A stretch of DNA of 64,000 nucleotides from an uncultured Clostridia bacterium (GCA_947304585.1 CAMZBI010000002.1:62001-126000), one strand, 5' to 3'. Shown: positions 16,988 through 26,536, counted from the first letter of the stretch. A program made the numbers and translations. Notes: generated from the sequence alone by a model not told the origin.

Positions 16988-18517
16988 ATGATAACGAAAC
17001 TTAAAAACGTTCCGGAGGTCAGAGGAGAGCTGATGGAAAGGGTATTGCTGAATGCGGCAAGGCTTTGCTCGCCCATATACAGACCTCATGCGATCTACAC
17101 TCAGGATAAGAACGGATGGCCCGGGGACTGGGAGGGAAGAACGGTACTCGCCCTTGTTTCACATATGAAATGTCTGGGACATGTGCCTGCATACCTTGAT
17201 CAGATACTTCAATGTCTTCCTGAACATTATAACGAAAAGGGATATCTCGGAAGGATACTTGAGGAAGGTCTTTTTGATGAACAGCAGTTTTCCGGGCATA
17301 ATTGGCTCATAAGGGGCCTAATGGAGTATTACGTCCTGACCGGGAATGAGGAGATTGCACTGTCTGTGAAGAGGATAGTATATAATCTATATCTCCCGGC
17401 GGCCGGCGCATACAAAAACTATCCTCTTAAGAGGGGAACCGGCAAAGACGAAGGTTCTTATTCGGGATCGTTTTCAGGAAGATCGGGTTCCTGGCTGCTT
17501 TCAACAGACATCGGATGCGCTTTTATGTGCCTTGACGGGTTGAGCCAGTACTATTCACTGTTTAAAGATGAGAAGGTCTTTGATCTGCTCCGGGAAATGA
17601 CAGACGTGTTTGTCCGCATTGATTTTGAGGGTTTGAAAATGCAGACCCACGCCACGTTAAGCGCTTTGAGAGGGATCATAAGACTATATCAAAGCACAGG
17701 TGAAGAACCGTACCTGTCCGCAGCAAAAGAAATAATGCGTATATATGAAAGATCCGGCATGACGGAAAACTACGCCAATTTCAACTGGTTCGGAAGATTT
17801 GACACCTGGACCGAACCCTGCGCGATCACGGATTCGATGATGGCCGCCACTGAACTTTTCAAGATCACAGGTGACGTTTCTTATCTTAAACTGGCCCAAA
17901 GGATATACTTCAATGCATTTTCGTACGCACAAAGATACAACGGAGGTTTTGGAACAGACAGTACCGTCGGCCCTGCAGGGAAGTATTTAAGGCCAAGCGG
18001 AGGCGGCATCAGCGAGGCATATTGGTGCTGTACAATGAGGGGCGCCGAGGGACTGGCATATCTGTGCGAAAACAGTGTTCTAACAGATGTAGATGGGAAT
18101 CTTTTAATTCCCTTCGGGGGATCATTCAGATGTGAAAACGAACTGTTCTCCGTCGACTTCGAGAGCGGGATCCCTTACAATGGAAAATACACAGTCTCTG
18201 CACATGCTTTCAGTGATGTTTCAATAAGGATATCCGTTTTCAAGACAGATGATTTTGAGACAGTTTATTTTGACCTCAAGAAGGGAGAAACGGGAACTGT
18301 TTCGGGAGCGTTTGATCCCGGACTTCATGAGGAGGGTGCGCTTGAGACCGAAGGAAAGAAGTTTTTCTACGGAAATCTGCTCCTGGGGACGCCAAACGGG
18401 GCGGTGGAGCCACTCCGCATTGATATGGAGCTTGGCAACGGGCTGCAACCCCTAACCAATATGAAGGATGTTTTGCCGGAAAACACGGTCTTTGAAAACA
18501 GACAGATCGTTTTCTGA
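16988..18517 (+). CDS. GH127-like glycoside hydrolase (beta-L-arabinofuranosidase type)
   Basis: This 509-residue cytosolic protein has no signal peptide. It shows the sparse signature of the GH127/DUF1680 group, whose Cys nucleophile is held with zinc by one Glu and three Cys. Here E276-P-C278 (in WTEPCAI) and the pair C347-C348 (in YWCCTMRG) match that Glu-x-Cys plus Cys-Cys layout. The (alpha/alpha)6-barrel part is residues 1 to about 370 and a beta-sandwich follows. It is shorter than typical members. ATG 16988 has GGAG upstream. A substrate-responsive operator may control it (palindrome at 16941-16958). The substrate may be an arabinofuranoside or another sugar. Confidence 0.65.
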   Translation: MITKLKNVPEVRGELMERVLLNAARLCSPIYRPHAIYTQDKNGWPGDWEGRTVLALVSHMKCLGHVPAYLDQILQCLPEHYNEKGYLGRILEEGLFDEQQFSGHNWLIRGLMEYYVLTGNEEIALSVKRIVYNLYLPAAGAYKNYPLKRGTGKDEGSYSGSFSGRSGSWLLSTDIGCAFMCLDGLSQYYSLFKDEKVFDLLREMTDVFVRIDFEGLKMQTHATLSALRGIIRLYQSTGEEPYLSAAKEIMRIYERSGMTENYANFNWFGRFDTWTEPCAITDSMMAATELFKITGDVSYLKLAQRIYFNAFSYAQRYNGGFGTDSTVGPAGKYLRPSGGGISEAYWCCTMRGAEGLAYLCENSVLTDVDGNLLIPFGGSFRCENELFSVDFESGIPYNGKYTVSAHAFSDVSIRISVFKTDDFETVYFDLKKGETGTVSGAFDPGLHEEGALETEGKKFFYGNLLLGTPNGAVEPLRIDMELGNGLQPLTNMKDVLPENTVFENRQIVF

Positions 18518-18538
18518 CGGAAATACTGTTTAGCATAA

Positions 18539-18620
18539 TATAATAGTTGCGGCGGACCGTGTTAGCCCGCAGTATATTTAAATCAGCGGATCAGACATTT
18601 TCTCTGTTTCCGCTTTTTTT
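18539..18620 (+). terminator. Promoter -10 plus leader ending in a terminator just before the DUF3846 gene
   Basis: A perfect TATAAT is at 18539-18544 (its -35 is weak). The following 75 bases hold a small stem (TGCGG with CCGCA) and then AGCGGA...TCCGCT (18585-18590 with 18609-18614) with an inner CAGA/TCTG pairing and seven T after it. Only about 17 bp separate the T-run from the ATG at 18638, with no room for another promoter. It may end the upstream transcript or act as an attenuator for the next gene. Confidence 0.6.
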
Positions 18621-18637
18621 ATTGAAAGGAAGAAGAA

Positions 18638-19090
18638 ATGGATAATTATTCGGATGACATTGGCAGACCGGAGTACGGAGAAGGCGATCCTTCAATAATA
18701 AACGTTGTAGTTGTTGAGCCCGGGAAAAGACCCTATGAAAAGACAATAAAAAGGACCCTTGAATCCATGCAGGAAATTGTTGGAGGGCTGATCGAGCAGG
18801 TCTGTCCCTTTGAAGATGACGTTTCTGTCATTTGCAACGAGGAAGGCAAGATAATAGGACTCCCCGCCAACAGGGCGCTGAGATATGAGAGCGGTGAAAT
18901 TTACGATATCATCGCAGGAACTTTTTTTATTGCCTATTCTCCGCCTGACAGCGAATATTTCGAATCAATTCCACCGGAACTTGCGGACAAATACTGCATG
19001 TATTTCAAATCGCCAGAGTGCTTTTTTTACGCCGGAGGCAAGGTCCATGCGGTAAGCTGTGAACCTGACGGGTGCGCAGATACAAAATAA
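18638..19090 (+). CDS. DUF3846 domain protein
   Basis: This 150-residue acidic soluble protein matches the DUF3846 pattern: INVVVVEPGKRPYEK, then LESMQEIVGGLIEQVCPF, ICNEEGKIIGLPANRALR and IYDIIAGTFFI. The family is common on Firmicutes phages and conjugative elements and has no known activity. ATG 18638 follows AAAGGAAG. It is the first gene of the block leading into the Tad pilus genes, 33 bp before the lipoprotein. Why such a protein precedes a pilus locus is not clear. It may be unrelated cargo or a control factor. Confidence 0.8.
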   Translation: MDNYSDDIGRPEYGEGDPSIINVVVVEPGKRPYEKTIKRTLESMQEIVGGLIEQVCPFEDDVSVICNEEGKIIGLPANRALRYESGEIYDIIAGTFFIAYSPPDSEYFESIPPELADKYCMYFKSPECFFYAGGKVHAVSCEPDGCADTK

Positions 19091-19123
19091 TGGGTTGATG
19101 CGTCAATAATGGAGATATTTCTT

Positions 19124-20602
19124 ATGAATAACAAAAATGAACTGCGGCAAATAATATGCTGCTTTATGATCATCTTATCTGCGGCATTGGCAGTAATTGT
19201 GTTAACTTCCTGCAAGATTGCAGCGGATGTGGATGTGCTTCCGGAAGATGCAGATGCGTTTAGCCCCCTGATACCGGAAGTGGGGCAGAACCGTAGAAAC
19301 GGACCGGAATCCACACCCGGGGACCAAGGGCGGGACAGTGAAATACCTTTGGCAACGATATTGAGCGGCGATTCTTCGGATTTGAAGAATGAGCCCGGGT
19401 ATTATGATGCCAGGGTAACGGAATACCCGTTTATTACTCCTGAGCAGGAAGAAAACGATACGCAGATAATTGCCAATGAGACCGGGTCGGTTCCGCAAAA
19501 CACTCCCGGGTTCTCTACAGATCCGGGAAACAATAATTCTGCCGCTCCGGGACGTGAAAATGAAACTCTGCAATCTGAAACACCTGCACCGACAGCTGTA
19601 CCTGCCACGATTTACATAGGTCCGGAGGCAGATGAGACACCGGACGATACCGGGACGGATGCGTCTGCAACCGGAGAGGCGTACTCTCCGGAAACGCCCG
19701 AACAGACTCCGCATACAGAATTTCATGAAACCGTGACCACTCCGGAACCCGGTACAGTGACCTGGAACGAAACCACGGAAAACGGTGTCACAGTAAGAAC
19801 GGATTATGTTTATCCGGAGGGAGTTGTGCGGGACGAAGGAGGGACCAAACAGATCGACGTTGGCGAGGATAACAGCATTGGCGTTGTTTCAATACCTGCC
19901 GGAGAAGGGCTGAGGGTCGATTACAGACCGTCCGAAAAAATAATATCGGACCAAGTTAAAGAGTATCTTATACACCAGACAGTTTCAAACGAATACAGCC
20001 ATATAACCTCTACAGATGAGATCCCAGGTACAAATTTTGTGCTTGAAGGTCTGCCGTTTTATTACATTCCCGGTTATGCACCGAATAACGTGTCGAAGAT
20101 CGTCATAGATTATGATGATATTGACGGCAACGGCATTTTGGCCTGCGTCTACGAGAAATGCGAGGATCGAAAGGCGAAGATATGGGGCATGAGTGAGGCC
20201 GAGGCATCGAAGGATTACCTGTGCGCCGTTTATGTTGACGTGGATAAAGGAGTACAGGGGCAGGTCAGACGTGTGGAAGAAAGCGTTGTTAAAGACTATT
20301 TTTACGAAAGAACTGAAGATCATCTCGGCGTTAACGTGACGAGAATGGCGGAAAACGCAGTTGCAAGGTCCGATTACTTCTTCCTGGCTTTTCCTCTTCT
20401 CAACGGTAAATACGTGATCAATATCGCAGGGGGAGTCATTCTTCTGAGCAGGGCGCCTGAAACCGGATTGAATATCTTCTTTAACAACGGAGGCGGTGAT
20501 CTTGGCTTTTATGATCTTCAGATATCGGTAGACGAAGCGGTGGTATTTGAGTGTGACTGTTTCAATATCAATTCCACGTCAGTCATAACCGGGCAGTATT
20601 AA
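19124..20602 (+). CDS. Large lipoprotein with P/T/E-rich stalk, unknown function
   Basis: A lipoprotein signal peptide ends in LTSC, with the lipidated Cys at residue 30. Residues about 40-190 are a low-complexity stalk rich in Pro, Thr, Glu and Gly, as in cell-wall-spanning linkers. The C-terminal 290 residues form a globular domain I do not recognise, with a cluster of Asp (YDDIDGNG) that could bind calcium. ATG 19124 is chosen because GGAG lies 9 bp upstream; the in-frame ATG at 19109 itself contains that GGAG. It lies 19 bp before the 1088-residue secreted protein, so the two are likely made together and act at the cell surface. Confidence 0.7.
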   Translation: MNNKNELRQIICCFMIILSAALAVIVLTSCKIAADVDVLPEDADAFSPLIPEVGQNRRNGPESTPGDQGRDSEIPLATILSGDSSDLKNEPGYYDARVTEYPFITPEQEENDTQIIANETGSVPQNTPGFSTDPGNNNSAAPGRENETLQSETPAPTAVPATIYIGPEADETPDDTGTDASATGEAYSPETPEQTPHTEFHETVTTPEPGTVTWNETTENGVTVRTDYVYPEGVVRDEGGTKQIDVGEDNSIGVVSIPAGEGLRVDYRPSEKIISDQVKEYLIHQTVSNEYSHITSTDEIPGTNFVLEGLPFYYIPGYAPNNVSKIVIDYDDIDGNGILACVYEKCEDRKAKIWGMSEAEASKDYLCAVYVDVDKGVQGQVRRVEESVVKDYFYERTEDHLGVNVTRMAENAVARSDYFFLAFPLLNGKYVINIAGGVILLSRAPETGLNIFFNNGGGDLGFYDLQISVDEAVVFECDCFNINSTSVITGQY

Positions 20603-20621
20603 GCCGGAAAGGAGGCCCTCT

Positions 20622-23600
20622 GTGAACTTTAAAAAAGTGATCTTATTGTTTATTGCGGTTATATCGGCAGTAACATGGGTGAGGTTCCCTGTTAATGCAA
20701 CCGATGTCGGCAATAATACGTCAACAGGAGAAGTCAACATTCCGGGCAGAGCTGAACCCGGTAATGCAGCCTGGTCGGACCGGCAGGAATCGACCATGTG
20801 GAAACTGTCAGTATATGTTGCCAAAAACGAAAAAGCAACCTTTGCCGAGGAGGATATATCTGTGACAAACAGCGGCAATGTTCTCAGTGCGCTGTCTCTT
20901 TCAGAGGATTTTTACAAGTTTGGCGAGACTTTCTGGTTGTATGAGGGAGTGCTTGAAAACGGTGCCGTTCACTCGATATACGAGAAGAAAAAGAATGATT
21001 ACGCCAAGAGGTTTTGGTTTGCGACTTCTTCAAAAGAGGAGTACCTTTCTGATTACAGAGGTCTTTCAACTCCCGGCGGCAGTCTCGGTTTCATAATGTC
21101 CTCTTCCGATACGATTTCGAACAGGCTGTTCGACGTAAGGGATTATAACCGGATGGAGGGCGTCTCGGTCAACGGTTATGCCCCTAAAGACGGCAAGAAT
21201 ATTATTTTGCCTTATGTGAAAAACGTCAACGGCAATACTGCCTACAACAGTCCTTTGAAATATGATGAAGCAGTAGAGTTTTTCTTCTGTCTGTCAAAGA
21301 GAAACTGGAACTGTTTCCTCGATTTTGCCGCATTGGCCGCGGGATACACAAATTACAGTCAGTTGCTTTACACTATGCTGGAAGAAGAAATGTTTACCTA
21401 TGAAGGGACAGTTATAACTTCTTATAACGATGTTGATCCGGGAAGAAAACAGAGCAGTATTATACCGGGAAGATGGGAAAACGAAACGTCCCAGGTTGCA
21501 TGGGTTCTGATGTTTGAGCCTGTGATCGTTTTTTACAAATACCTCTCCGACGGATACAACTACTATGCGATGACTGCTTCCGATGCCGCAGCGGCAATGA
21601 TTTCCGGAAGCATTGCATTTACAATAACCACAGGAACAAACGGATACACAATGGTCTCCGGCGTAAAAAACGCAAGAAATGCTGCTCCCGAAATCAAACG
21701 CAAAGAACTTTCGAGTTGGGCTTTCATTTCACCGTTTTTTATTAATCTCAGTTCATCGGTAATACCCAGATATCCCTGGTTCGGTTATGAATCTCCGGTC
21801 TCGGGAGACTGGTACAGCGTAAAATCAAACCTCATCTATTACGACAAGGCGCTGGAAAAAGGGGGCGTTGGATTCAGATATCAGGCGGGAGGAAAAGTTG
21901 CCCCTGAAACTAGGCCCGAATCAACCCTTGTCATTGAAAAAATCATTTCCGACCGGGAACTCGATCCGGATTTCACAGGCATCCGTTTTGCTGTGAGCGG
22001 AAACGTAAACGGCAAAAGTGTGTCTTTGGATATTGACTGCTCAAAGGCAAACAGCCTTGTAACCGGAACTGCAACTCATCCGGGGACAATCTATGCTGAA
22101 AACATTGATTCAGAAGGATATAAAATCAATGTAAAGTACGAAAAAGTCTCTGACGAAAACGGGAAAATATCTGCAAGATTTACTGTAAGTCTTCCTTCAG
22201 TCCCTTCGAGGAAGGTCCTTTGGAGGATAATGGAAATCGCCAAACCGGAAGGATACGGCTGTGTAAGATTTACAAACGCCTTCGGAAAAATCGTCTATAA
22301 CGACCTGTGTTACGTTGAGATGGTTCAGGGCAATACGTATAACGTATACTGCGAAAACATGAAAACCAGCCCCCTGACCATAACGAAAATCGTGAAAAAC
22401 GAAAAAGGCACGACTGTTGACGATTACTCGGATATAGTTTTTTTGATAGAAGGGGTCGGAGCGAAGAACAAAAAATTCGGAACGGTTGCCGTGGATACTT
22501 ATGGCAGACTGTTGAATCCGTCCTACGAATACGTGAACGGAAATATAGAATATGTTGTAAGAACAGTATTTGATCCTGACGGTGATCTTCTAAGAATTAT
22601 AGACAGCGTTTTTGCTGTTACGGCGAGGGCTGAAAAAGGCCCGGACGGGATAACTGTTACTGTTCAGGGTATTCCGGACGGTGATTGGAAAATTTCCGAA
22701 TACTACAAGTCTATTAACGGCGTTCTTCGCTATTATAAAACTTATTCTGGATACGGGGAGACAGCCGGCAGAGGCGGAGACACAAGTCTTTCGGAACGAT
22801 CATTTGTTACCGTTTCAAAGAGTGCAAATTCGAACGAATATGGGACGGGAAGCGACAATTACGTTTACTTTGAGAACTATGTTACGGGTTCACTGTTTGA
22901 CGTTGAACTGAGAAATGTGATGCCAAACGCGCCATACACCGCCGGAACATATGTGGTAACATCCTACAGGCTGATCAACAACAGCCTTGAAGACGTGTTT
23001 AAAAATACGGGTCTGACTGCTTATTTCTACGTTTTTTGTTACATAAACGGTGAACAGGTGACTGTTTTTGAAACGTCAAAGAATGAAATTACAGTTCCTG
23101 CCAATGAGGAGAATCTTGTTTGGTTCAAGTGGCGTGTTCCGGAATACACAGCCGGTATGACGCTTCACTGCTGCGCATCTGTAAATCCTGAAGGAACCAT
23201 ACCTGAAACAAATTACGACAATAACGGTGCCATGATCATCAATGACTCAGTGCAGAGAGGCTGTTCGGAAACACCGGATACTTCGTACGAACGTGACCGA
23301 CCGCAGGATTTTGTGTATTCGGGAATACACTATGTTGAGGACTTCCAAGTTGCCCGTTGGACAGTGTGGGAACAGGAAGACGATCATTTTGTTAGAAAAT
23401 CATACGCTTTTTCGATAGCGGATTATTCTTTGATCAATCTGATTCCCGATTCAGATGCGCCGAATGATAATTCGGACGGAGTGAGGTCCGGACACGGTTT
23501 TTTGTTTGAAACGTCGCAGTACGTCATACCTTTTTTGTCAAGCGGAGGAACAAGACCGGACGAGGGATCCTTTACAGGGGTTCAATCCTGCAGGCTCCTT

Positions 23601-23888
23601 CTACCGGAGTACAATTACAGTACAGAAGAGAACTGCTGCCTTGATCTTGACCCGGTCCGGGAGTACACCTCGGGATCATGGACGACTGATTTTGCACTCA
23701 AGGAAAACAGTTGCTCTGACAGTTCAAAGAGGATCCATTTTATTCCCGTCTGGTTTCCGGACGGGGTTTACAGCATGGTCCTTGTTTCAGGAGACGTCTG
23801 GACGCCTGCTGGAATGATAGTTTCCAGAATGAGCGTGTTTATTACAATATCGGGTGACGCCTATGACGGGTGGTTTACCAAAAACTGA
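20622..23888 (+). CDS. Very large secreted surface protein with SpaA/CnaB-like and CARDB-like domains
   Basis: The 1088-residue product starts at GTG 20622 with AAGGAGG 6 bp upstream. A signal peptide spans about residues 1-26. Residues 30-420 are an unrecognised domain. Two stretches beginning near 434 (TLVIEKIIS) and 583 (PLTITKIVKNEKG) look like prealbumin-type SpaA/CnaB domains. Residues about 756-890 resemble a CARDB/APHP adhesion domain, ending in NPEGTIPETNYDNNG. No LPXTG signal or C-terminal anchor is visible. Its position next to the pilin suggests a pilus-associated adhesin or a substrate of the Tad machine. This is an inference, and I do not know a named homologue. Confidence 0.65.
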   Translation: MNFKKVILLFIAVISAVTWVRFPVNATDVGNNTSTGEVNIPGRAEPGNAAWSDRQESTMWKLSVYVAKNEKATFAEEDISVTNSGNVLSALSLSEDFYKFGETFWLYEGVLENGAVHSIYEKKKNDYAKRFWFATSSKEEYLSDYRGLSTPGGSLGFIMSSSDTISNRLFDVRDYNRMEGVSVNGYAPKDGKNIILPYVKNVNGNTAYNSPLKYDEAVEFFFCLSKRNWNCFLDFAALAAGYTNYSQLLYTMLEEEMFTYEGTVITSYNDVDPGRKQSSIIPGRWENETSQVAWVLMFEPVIVFYKYLSDGYNYYAMTASDAAAAMISGSIAFTITTGTNGYTMVSGVKNARNAAPEIKRKELSSWAFISPFFINLSSSVIPRYPWFGYESPVSGDWYSVKSNLIYYDKALEKGGVGFRYQAGGKVAPETRPESTLVIEKIISDRELDPDFTGIRFAVSGNVNGKSVSLDIDCSKANSLVTGTATHPGTIYAENIDSEGYKINVKYEKVSDENGKISARFTVSLPSVPSRKVLWRIMEIAKPEGYGCVRFTNAFGKIVYNDLCYVEMVQGNTYNVYCENMKTSPLTITKIVKNEKGTTVDDYSDIVFLIEGVGAKNKKFGTVAVDTYGRLLNPSYEYVNGNIEYVVRTVFDPDGDLLRIIDSVFAVTARAEKGPDGITVTVQGIPDGDWKISEYYKSINGVLRYYKTYSGYGETAGRGGDTSLSERSFVTVSKSANSNEYGTGSDNYVYFENYVTGSLFDVELRNVMPNAPYTAGTYVVTSYRLINNSLEDVFKNTGLTAYFYVFCYINGEQVTVFETSKNEITVPANEENLVWFKWRVPEYTAGMTLHCCASVNPEGTIPETNYDNNGAMIINDSVQRGCSETPDTSYERDRPQDFVYSGIHYVEDFQVARWTVWEQEDDHFVRKSYAFSIADYSLINLIPDSDAPNDNSDGVRSGHGFLFETSQYVIPFLSSGGTRPDEGSFTGVQSCRLLLPEYNYSTEENCCLDLDPVREYTSGSWTTDFALKENSCSDSSKRIHFIPVWFPDGVYSMVLVSGDVWTPAGMIVSRMSVFITISGDAYDGWFTKN

Positions 23889-23922
23889 TTCGTGATATAT
23901 ATGAGATTGCCGGCAGAATTTC

Positions 23923-23934
23923 ATCATATATGAT
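23923..23934. promoter_or_regulatory. 12-bp palindrome upstream of the pilin gene
   Basis: ATCATATATGAT is a perfect palindrome inside a wider imperfect one (TTTCAT...ATGAAA, about 23919-23940). It lies about 40 bp before the pilin ATG. It may be an operator or a chance AT-rich dyad. Confidence 0.35.
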
Positions 23935-23975
23935 ATGAAACACACAATGTTTTTTTACAGACAGGAGGATGTTAT

Positions 23976-24200
23976 ATGTTAAAAAAGATTGACAGGAATA
24001 CGAAAAATATTTACTTGAAGATTAAAAACACTTTAAACAACAGGAAAGGAGAGGGCTATATCGATTCAGGAGTTAAGATCATTATTGCTGTAGTGATCGG
24101 TGCGCTGCTCCTCGGCCTTCTTTACACTTTGTTTACACAAGTGGTGGAGCCGAGCCTTACGGACAAAATCACAGGTTTGTTTAACTATAATCCGGGTTGA
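23976..24200 (+). CDS. Flp-like major pilin (DUF6133 type)
   Basis: The 74-residue prepilin has a 27-residue basic leader ending in KGEGYIDSGVK, then a hydrophobic helix (IIIAVVIGALLLGLLYTLF) and a short polar tail. Cleavage after the Gly of KG leaves Glu at +1 and Asp at +5, in line with type IV/Tad prepilin rules. The sequence strongly resembles the short DUF6133 proteins found beside Tad genes in Clostridia. ATG 23976 has AGGAGGA upstream. A hairpin 17 bp after the stop may protect its message. It is likely the main subunit of the pilus and is processed by the peptidase encoded next. Confidence 0.85.
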   Translation: MLKKIDRNTKNIYLKIKNTLNNRKGEGYIDSGVKIIIAVVIGALLLGLLYTLFTQVVEPSLTDKITGLFNYNPG

Positions 24201-24216
24201 TCGGTTTCTGACTTGC

Positions 24217-24239
24217 GGGTTGCTTTGCCGGAGCAACCC
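24217..24239 (+). promoter_or_regulatory. Post-pilin hairpin
   Basis: GGGTTGCT (24217-24224) pairs perfectly with AGCAACCC (24232-24239) around a 7-nt loop, between the pilin stop and the prepilin peptidase gene. It has no T-run. Such hairpins often stabilise the 3' end of an abundant message so that pilin is made in excess over the machine proteins. Confidence 0.6.
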
Positions 24240-24263
24240 TTCAGTAATTAACGGTGTTTATCT

Positions 24264-24935
24264 ATGAAGTTTAACGACGCTGCGCTTGGAGCGGCTTTAT
24301 TTAATGGAAACGGAATCTTTGACGGTAATGTCCTTACAACAGCTGTTATAGCATCATTGCATGCATTCATATTTGTGTCTGTTTCCGTCATGATGATCGG
24401 GATGAAAAAGAAAATCATTGTTTCAGAAAGCAAAGAAGAAAATGTCAGGCTGGCGCTTTTGATTCTAGCAGGTGGTGTCTTTTCGGTAATGATATGTTTG
24501 CGGTACGGCCCAGGCATTGAGTCGCTAAAAGGAATAGTGCTTGTTGGAATTCTCTCTGTTGCAAGTTATTCAGATCTGTTGACGCATACGGCGGATAATT
24601 ATTTGACTGTCATGATACTGATAACGGGTCTTATTGAATATGATTCAACGAAGATGCTCAAGGGAATCATTGGCGCATCGTTGATATTACTGTTTTTACT
24701 GACCGTTGCTTCCTTTTCAAAAAACGGAAGCATAGGCGGAGCCGACATAAAAATATCAGCTGCCTGCGGAATGATTCTGGGCCTTGAAAAAGGTCTGCTT
24801 GCTTTGCTAACAGGACTATTGACAGGAGTTGCAACTATGCTTCTTCTTTCCGCAAACGGAAAACATGGAAGAGATAAGCCTTTTCCTTTGGTTCCTTTTT
24901 TGGCAGTGGGGGCGTTGGCAATGTATTTAGTTTAA
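24264..24935 (+). CDS. tadV: Prepilin peptidase, A24 family (TadV/CpaA-like)
   Basis: The 223-residue protein has about six hydrophobic segments. The two Asp motifs of A24 aspartic peptidases are present: YSDLLTHTADN after the third segment and GGADIKISA (the G-x-G-D type motif) further on. There is no N-methylase domain, as expected for TadV. It should cut the KG/xxxxE leaders of the pilin at 23976 and of the minor pilins at 29673, 30109, 34970 and 37294 on the inner face of the membrane. ATG 24264 has a weak site (AACGGTG). Confidence 0.85.
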   Translation: MKFNDAALGAALFNGNGIFDGNVLTTAVIASLHAFIFVSVSVMMIGMKKKIIVSESKEENVRLALLILAGGVFSVMICLRYGPGIESLKGIVLVGILSVASYSDLLTHTADNYLTVMILITGLIEYDSTKMLKGIIGASLILLFLLTVASFSKNGSIGGADIKISAACGMILGLEKGLLALLTGLLTGVATMLLLSANGKHGRDKPFPLVPFLAVGALAMYLV

Positions 24936-24948
24936 GGTTGAGGTGAAA

Positions 24949-25692
24949 ATGAAAAATCCGTTTAAACTGTTTAAAAACAGAACTTTTATAGGGGTCTTAT
25001 GTATTGCTCTTGCTGCAATTATTTCGTTTGTAGCAATTCCGGCAATCATCAACAAAGCCACAAAAAAGGTCCGCATTTTAAGAGCGGCGGCTGATATTGG
25101 AAAAGGAGAACTGATAACTGCAGGAAGCGTTAAACTGGTTGAAGTGGGTGAGACAGGTCTCCCTGATGGATGCATGACCGATTCTGCTGCTGTGGTGGGG
25201 AAATACGCTGCAACCGATATACGTAAGGATGACTGCTTCTTCCCTTCGAAACTGACGGGTGATTCAATGAGCGCAGACAGTGTTTTCAGAAGACTTAACG
25301 ATGGAAAATATGCAATGAGTGTTTCAATTGATTCATTTGCGGCAGGATTGTCGGGAAAACTTGAACGGGGCGATATTGTCAGGCTTCTGATTTACAAGAA
25401 TAAAGATGTCCTTATGCCGGAGGAACTGACTTACGTCAAAGTTATAACAGCCACTACCAAGACCGGAATCGACAAGGAAAACGTATCTTACGACGCACAG
25501 TCTTCAGAGAAAATACCTTCAACGGTTACTTTGCTTGTAAACGATATCCAGGCTTCAATGCTTGTCGATTTTGAGAACTGCGCCAATATACATGTTTGCC
25601 TTGTATACAGGGGAACAGATAAGGTCGCAGATGAATATTTAAAGAAGCAAGACGATTTCTTTGAGGAGAAGTATATGAAGGACATGTATTAG
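24949..25692 (+). CDS. SAF-domain CpaB/RcpC-like pilus assembly protein
   Basis: This is a 247-residue membrane-anchored protein. An N-terminal transmembrane helix (residues about 14-33) is followed by a SAF domain beginning RAAADIGKGELITAGSVKLVEV, a pattern shared with CpaB/RcpC and flagellar FlgA. A second, less defined domain follows. In Gram-negative Tad systems this protein works with the secretin; none is present here, so it may shape the pilus path through the wall. ATG 24949 follows GAGGTGA. The in-frame GTG six bases earlier is less likely. It is 13 bp before the ATPase-like gene. Confidence 0.75.
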   Translation: MKNPFKLFKNRTFIGVLCIALAAIISFVAIPAIINKATKKVRILRAAADIGKGELITAGSVKLVEVGETGLPDGCMTDSAAVVGKYAATDIRKDDCFFPSKLTGDSMSADSVFRRLNDGKYAMSVSIDSFAAGLSGKLERGDIVRLLIYKNKDVLMPEELTYVKVITATTKTGIDKENVSYDAQSSEKIPSTVTLLVNDIQASMLVDFENCANIHVCLVYRGTDKVADEYLKKQDDFFEEKYMKDMY

Positions 25693-25705
25693 GAGGTGTT
25701 TGGTA

Positions 25706-26536
25706 ATGGATGGATTGATTGCCGTGTGGGGGGTGCCCGGATCCGGAAAAACCGCCGTCTCAGCATGTTTGGCAAAAAAAATATATGATATGAATCGAGA
25801 GGAGAAACGGGTTGCGGTGATATTTACGGACCTGTATGTTCCTGTGTTGCCTTACTTGCTTCCTGCTTTTAAAAAAGAGGAGATCCGGTCTGTTGGGAAT
25901 GCCTTGGCAAAACCGGTAATAACTAAAACAGATATTCTGAAATGTATTGTTACTGTTCCCGGGAAAAAGAACTTCGGGATACTCGGTTTTGCAGACGGTG
26001 AAAACAGCAACACGTTTCCTGCCTTCAGCAGCGAAAAATGCATGCTTTTCCTGGAGACTCTTTTTGAAATCGTGGATATCGTAGTCGTTGACTGCTCTTC
26101 AAATACAAGCGATCCGCTTAAAGAAGCCGCATTGGCGTGCTGCAGGGTCTGCTTTTGCGTTTGCAATAATGACATGAAATCTGTCTCGTGGGCAGCGTCG
26201 AGGAAAAGGGAGATTCATATACTTAACGAGTCGTTGAGAGAACATGTTACATTGGTAAACAGCAGCCGTTGCGACGTAATTCTTCCGGAAAAATGTACTC
26301 CGGTGAAAGAAGGGGGAGAGTTCATTTGTTTACCGTATACCGGAGAAATCAACAAGCGTTGGCATGACGGGACTCTTATGACAGGAGAGGTTCGCGACAG
26401 AGATTTTTCGAATGCCTTGCTTTCGGCAGTGACGATAATTGACAGAAAAACGGATACGTCTGATTCTGCCGCAGACCTTCTAAATAACGGAGGCGCATCC
26501 GGAGACCGTGCTTTGTATGACGGAGACAGTTTATGA
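25706..26536 (+). CDS. P-loop ATPase, TadZ/CpaE-like
   Basis: The 276-residue protein opens with a Walker A motif, GVPGSGKT, at residues 9-16 and has a hydrophobic strand ending VDIVVVDCSS as the likely Walker B. This is the MinD/ParA-like fold used by TadZ/CpaE to place the pilus machine in the cell. It lacks the receiver-like domain seen at the N-terminus of many CpaE proteins. AGGAGGTG sits 7 bp before ATG 25706, so the TTG at 25700 is rejected. The last bases overlap the start of the TadA-like gene (ATGA). Confidence 0.75.
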   Translation: MDGLIAVWGVPGSGKTAVSACLAKKIYDMNREEKRVAVIFTDLYVPVLPYLLPAFKKEEIRSVGNALAKPVITKTDILKCIVTVPGKKNFGILGFADGENSNTFPAFSSEKCMLFLETLFEIVDIVVVDCSSNTSDPLKEAALACCRVCFCVCNNDMKSVSWAASRKREIHILNESLREHVTLVNSSRCDVILPEKCTPVKEGGEFICLPYTGEINKRWHDGTLMTGEVRDRDFSNALLSAVTIIDRKTDTSDSAADLLNNGGASGDRALYDGDSL

